This document shows positions 5,185 through 6,992 of a stretch of DNA of 6,992 bases, in pieces. A model generated the notes under the pieces. The model ran no database searches, was not told the DNA's origin, and saw nothing but the letters and a program-made list of their open reading frames with translations. The translations under genes and the position numbers were made by a program. Within the stretch, counting starts at the first letter, position 1, and the number at the start of each line of letters is the position of its first letter. Source of the DNA: Nitrospiria bacterium (GTDB taxonomy: Bacteria > Nitrospirota > Nitrospiria > Nitrospirales > UBA8639); contig JAUIKP010000169.1 of assembly GCA_030430725.1 (NCBI GenBank), positions 1-6,992 of the forward strand, read 5' to 3'.

Positions 5185-5311
5185 ACCTAGATGGTAATTC
5201 CTGCTTGGGGAACGGCAATGAAATTGGGTAGGATGGGCATATGCGCTCAGTGATGGTCTTACGAAACAACAGACTCGTATCTTCTTTCATGGGTCCCATG
5301 GCCTGAAGGTG

Positions 5312-6895
5312 ATGGCTTCGACTTCTTCTCAGTTAGTCGCATCGTTGCAGAACCCGAAATGTTATTCACACCTTGTGAGTCAGATCAGGTTGGTGGAAAC
5401 CCATATTTCGTGGGTGTTGTTAACCGGTCAGTATGTCTACAAAATTAAAAAGCCGGTGTTGTTTTCATATTTTGATTTTTCGACACTTGAAAAACGGAGG
5501 TGGTTTTGTGAAGAAGAGGTTCGTCTCAACAGACGGCTAGCCCCGCAACTCTATCTGGGTGTGGTGTCCGTCACCGGGTCCTCGTCGAATCCGCGTATGG
5601 ATGGCGACGGAATCCCTATTGAATGGGCCGTCAAAATGAAACAATTTCCTCCCGACCAGGAATTTCACCATCTTCTTGAGACAGGCAACCTGCATGAATC
5701 GGAGGTCGGTCAACTGGCCATAGATATTGGAACATTCCATGGCCGGATTGAACCTGCAGGAGATCCCTTGCCCTACGGAGAGCCGGATAGGATATGGGGT
5801 CCCATAGCAGAGTGCTTCGAAGACATTCCTCTTGCCGCACTCCCTGTGCGGCTTCAATGCTATGTGCAGGATATCGAGGAATGGACAAACCAGGAATGGA
5901 AACGATTGAAGCCAAAACTCAGAGACCGCAAATCTTCAGGGGAGATTCGAGAATGTCATGGTGATCTTCATTTAGGAAATATTGCCCTATTTGAGGGCCG
6001 GATCTGTGTGTTTGATGCCCTGGAATTTGAACCAGAGTTGCGTTGGATTGATGTCATCAGTGAAGTCGCGTTTTTGGTCATGGATTTAGAGAGCAGGGGC
6101 CGAGTGGATTTGGCCTATTGGTTTTTAAACTGTTATCTGGAAGTGACTGGTGACTATGTCGGGATGTGTGTGTTCCGGTTGTATGAGGTTTATCGGGCAC
6201 TCGTTCGAGCTAAAGTGGCTGCCTTGCGTCTGGCTCAGGTCGAACCGGGAAACCCGGTACGGGAGGATATCCTTCAAGAAATAATCAGATACGTGGAGTT
6301 GGCCCATCGATTGATGTTGCCTGCTCCTCCCATGTTGATACTGATGCATGGAGTCTCCGGGACTGGGAAAACGACGGTTTCTACTGAGGTGGTGAAAGCT
6401 TTGGGTGCCATACGTGTACGATCCGATGTGGAACGGAAACGGATTCATGCCGAACAACGTCAAACCGGCACTGGTCAGGAAACGTTAAAGAGGCTATACG
6501 CGTCAGATATGACTTGTGAAACCTATGACCGTTTATGGGATCTTGCAAATACGATGGTACAGGCAGGCTATCCTGTGGTTGTGGATGCTACATTTCTTGA
6601 GGCCGCACAAAGACAATCATTCATCCGACTCGCTCAGAAATGGCGCGTGTCAGTTCTCATTTTGGACGTCTGGGCGCCAGATGACGTGTTGGTGGAGCGA
6701 ATAGCAAGTCGGGCAAAGCAACAGACCGATGCCTCTGACGCGACGATTGGAGTCATGGAGCAGCAAAAGGCCAAAGAGGAGCCCTTAACCGAGTTGGAAC
6801 AAGATATGGCCATTCGTGTGAATTCGACGGATTTGCAGTTGTTCAAATCTACCATCAAGAGTCATCTTGAACAACGAAAAAATCGTGCAAATTAA
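5312..6895 (+). CDS. Fused kinase: APH-like phosphotransferase domain plus P-loop ATPase/kinase domain
   Basis: This is a 527-residue cytosolic protein of the COG2187 plus COG0645 architecture. Numbers count from the in-frame GTG at 5309. The first domain (about 25-335) is an aminoglycoside-phosphotransferase-like fold: a YKIKKPV strand with Lys near 45, the catalytic loop CHGDLHLGN (216-224, Asp219 and Asn224) and the metal-binding Asp236 in VFDALEFEPELRWID. The second (about 340-525) is an AAA_33-type P-loop kinase: Walker A GVSGTGKTT (348-356), RSD (371-373), VVVDATFL (423-430) and a late arginine region ERIASR (463-468). Such proteins are often auto-labelled as bifunctional aminoglycoside phosphotransferase/ATP-binding protein. 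The substrate is unknown, and antibiotic resistance should not be assumed. All key residues are present and length is normal. The start could be GTG 5309 or ATG 5312; AAGG (5306-5309) is close to both, and I prefer ATG. It is divergent from the cytochrome unit. Confidence 0.88.
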   Translation: MASTSSQLVASLQNPKCYSHLVSQIRLVETHISWVLLTGQYVYKIKKPVLFSYFDFSTLEKRRWFCEEEVRLNRRLAPQLYLGVVSVTGSSSNPRMDGDGIPIEWAVKMKQFPPDQEFHHLLETGNLHESEVGQLAIDIGTFHGRIEPAGDPLPYGEPDRIWGPIAECFEDIPLAALPVRLQCYVQDIEEWTNQEWKRLKPKLRDRKSSGEIRECHGDLHLGNIALFEGRICVFDALEFEPELRWIDVISEVAFLVMDLESRGRVDLAYWFLNCYLEVTGDYVGMCVFRLYEVYRALVRAKVAALRLAQVEPGNPVREDILQEIIRYVELAHRLMLPAPPMLILMHGVSGTGKTTVSTEVVKALGAIRVRSDVERKRIHAEQRQTGTGQETLKRLYASDMTCETYDRLWDLANTMVQAGYPVVVDATFLEAAQRQSFIRLAQKWRVSVLILDVWAPDDVLVERIASRAKQQTDASDATIGVMEQQKAKEEPLTELEQDMAIRVNSTDLQLFKSTIKSHLEQRKNRAN

Positions 6896-6992
6896 AACCG
6901 AAATTGGGAAGCGAAAGTGTCATGATGATCTTGGCCTGACGCGGTATGCTGGCGCTGTAGGAGTTTTGGACAGCGTTTGAAGGCTTTGAGGG

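Noticed and set aside
5312..6340. Aminoglycoside resistance gene
   Set aside because: The fold is shared by many kinases. The domain fusion and the chromosomal context give no support for drug modification.
6892..6992. Possible 3' end of a convergent minus-strand gene, ending ...FASQFRF and sharing TTAA with the kinase stop
   Set aside because: Only about 33 codons are visible. At least one other minus frame is open across the same bases, and the residues before the last few do not look like a beta-barrel strand. I cannot choose a frame.

Overview
This window comes from a Gram-negative bacterium of mid GC content. It carries an Slp-type outer-membrane lipoprotein, a membrane-anchored c-type cytochrome and signal-peptide-bearing periplasmic proteins. 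The style of the genes (an Rcp1-like response regulator, a COG2187/COG0645-type double kinase, a small His-rich periplasmic protein beside a cytochrome c, and a dispersed repeat beginning GGGTCTGTTGAAAAAA) reminds me of Nitrospirota such as the lower-GC Nitrospira lineages. That assignment is inference from memory, not something the sequence proves.

Layout. 2-637 (+) is the 3' part of a HAD-fold nucleotidase of the NT5C/YqfW type; its start lies outside the window. 785-1270 (+) is a stand-alone response-regulator receiver domain. A gene-free stretch with two palindromes follows, then 1717-2568 (+), an exported acidic protein of unknown function, closed by a strong intrinsic terminator at 2613-2642. 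Next is a repeat island of about 206 bp (2699-2904) with 16-bp terminal inverted repeats and an internal 34-bp-period duplication. On the minus strand lie an Slp-family lipoprotein (3075-3686), a 474-bp gap that may hold the wreck of a small GlsB/YeaQ-type membrane protein gene (about 3848-4010, +), and a two-gene unit consisting of a cytochrome c (4510-5115) followed by a small exported protein (4161-4484). Divergent from the cytochrome is a large fused kinase (5312-6895, +). The last 97 bases hold no gene I can defend.

How the parts relate. The only convincing operon is the minus-strand pair cytochrome c then small periplasmic protein (25-bp gap, strong ribosome binding site on the second). 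Both act in the cell envelope, and both have His-rich ends that suggest metal handling or electron transfer. The other genes look like single-gene units, so this is mostly ordinary chromosome. The best candidates for a second look are the nested repeat element, the decayed gene, the predicted N-terminal histidine of the small periplasmic protein, and the fused kinase of unknown substrate. I found no tRNA, rRNA, CRISPR array, transposase or phage gene.
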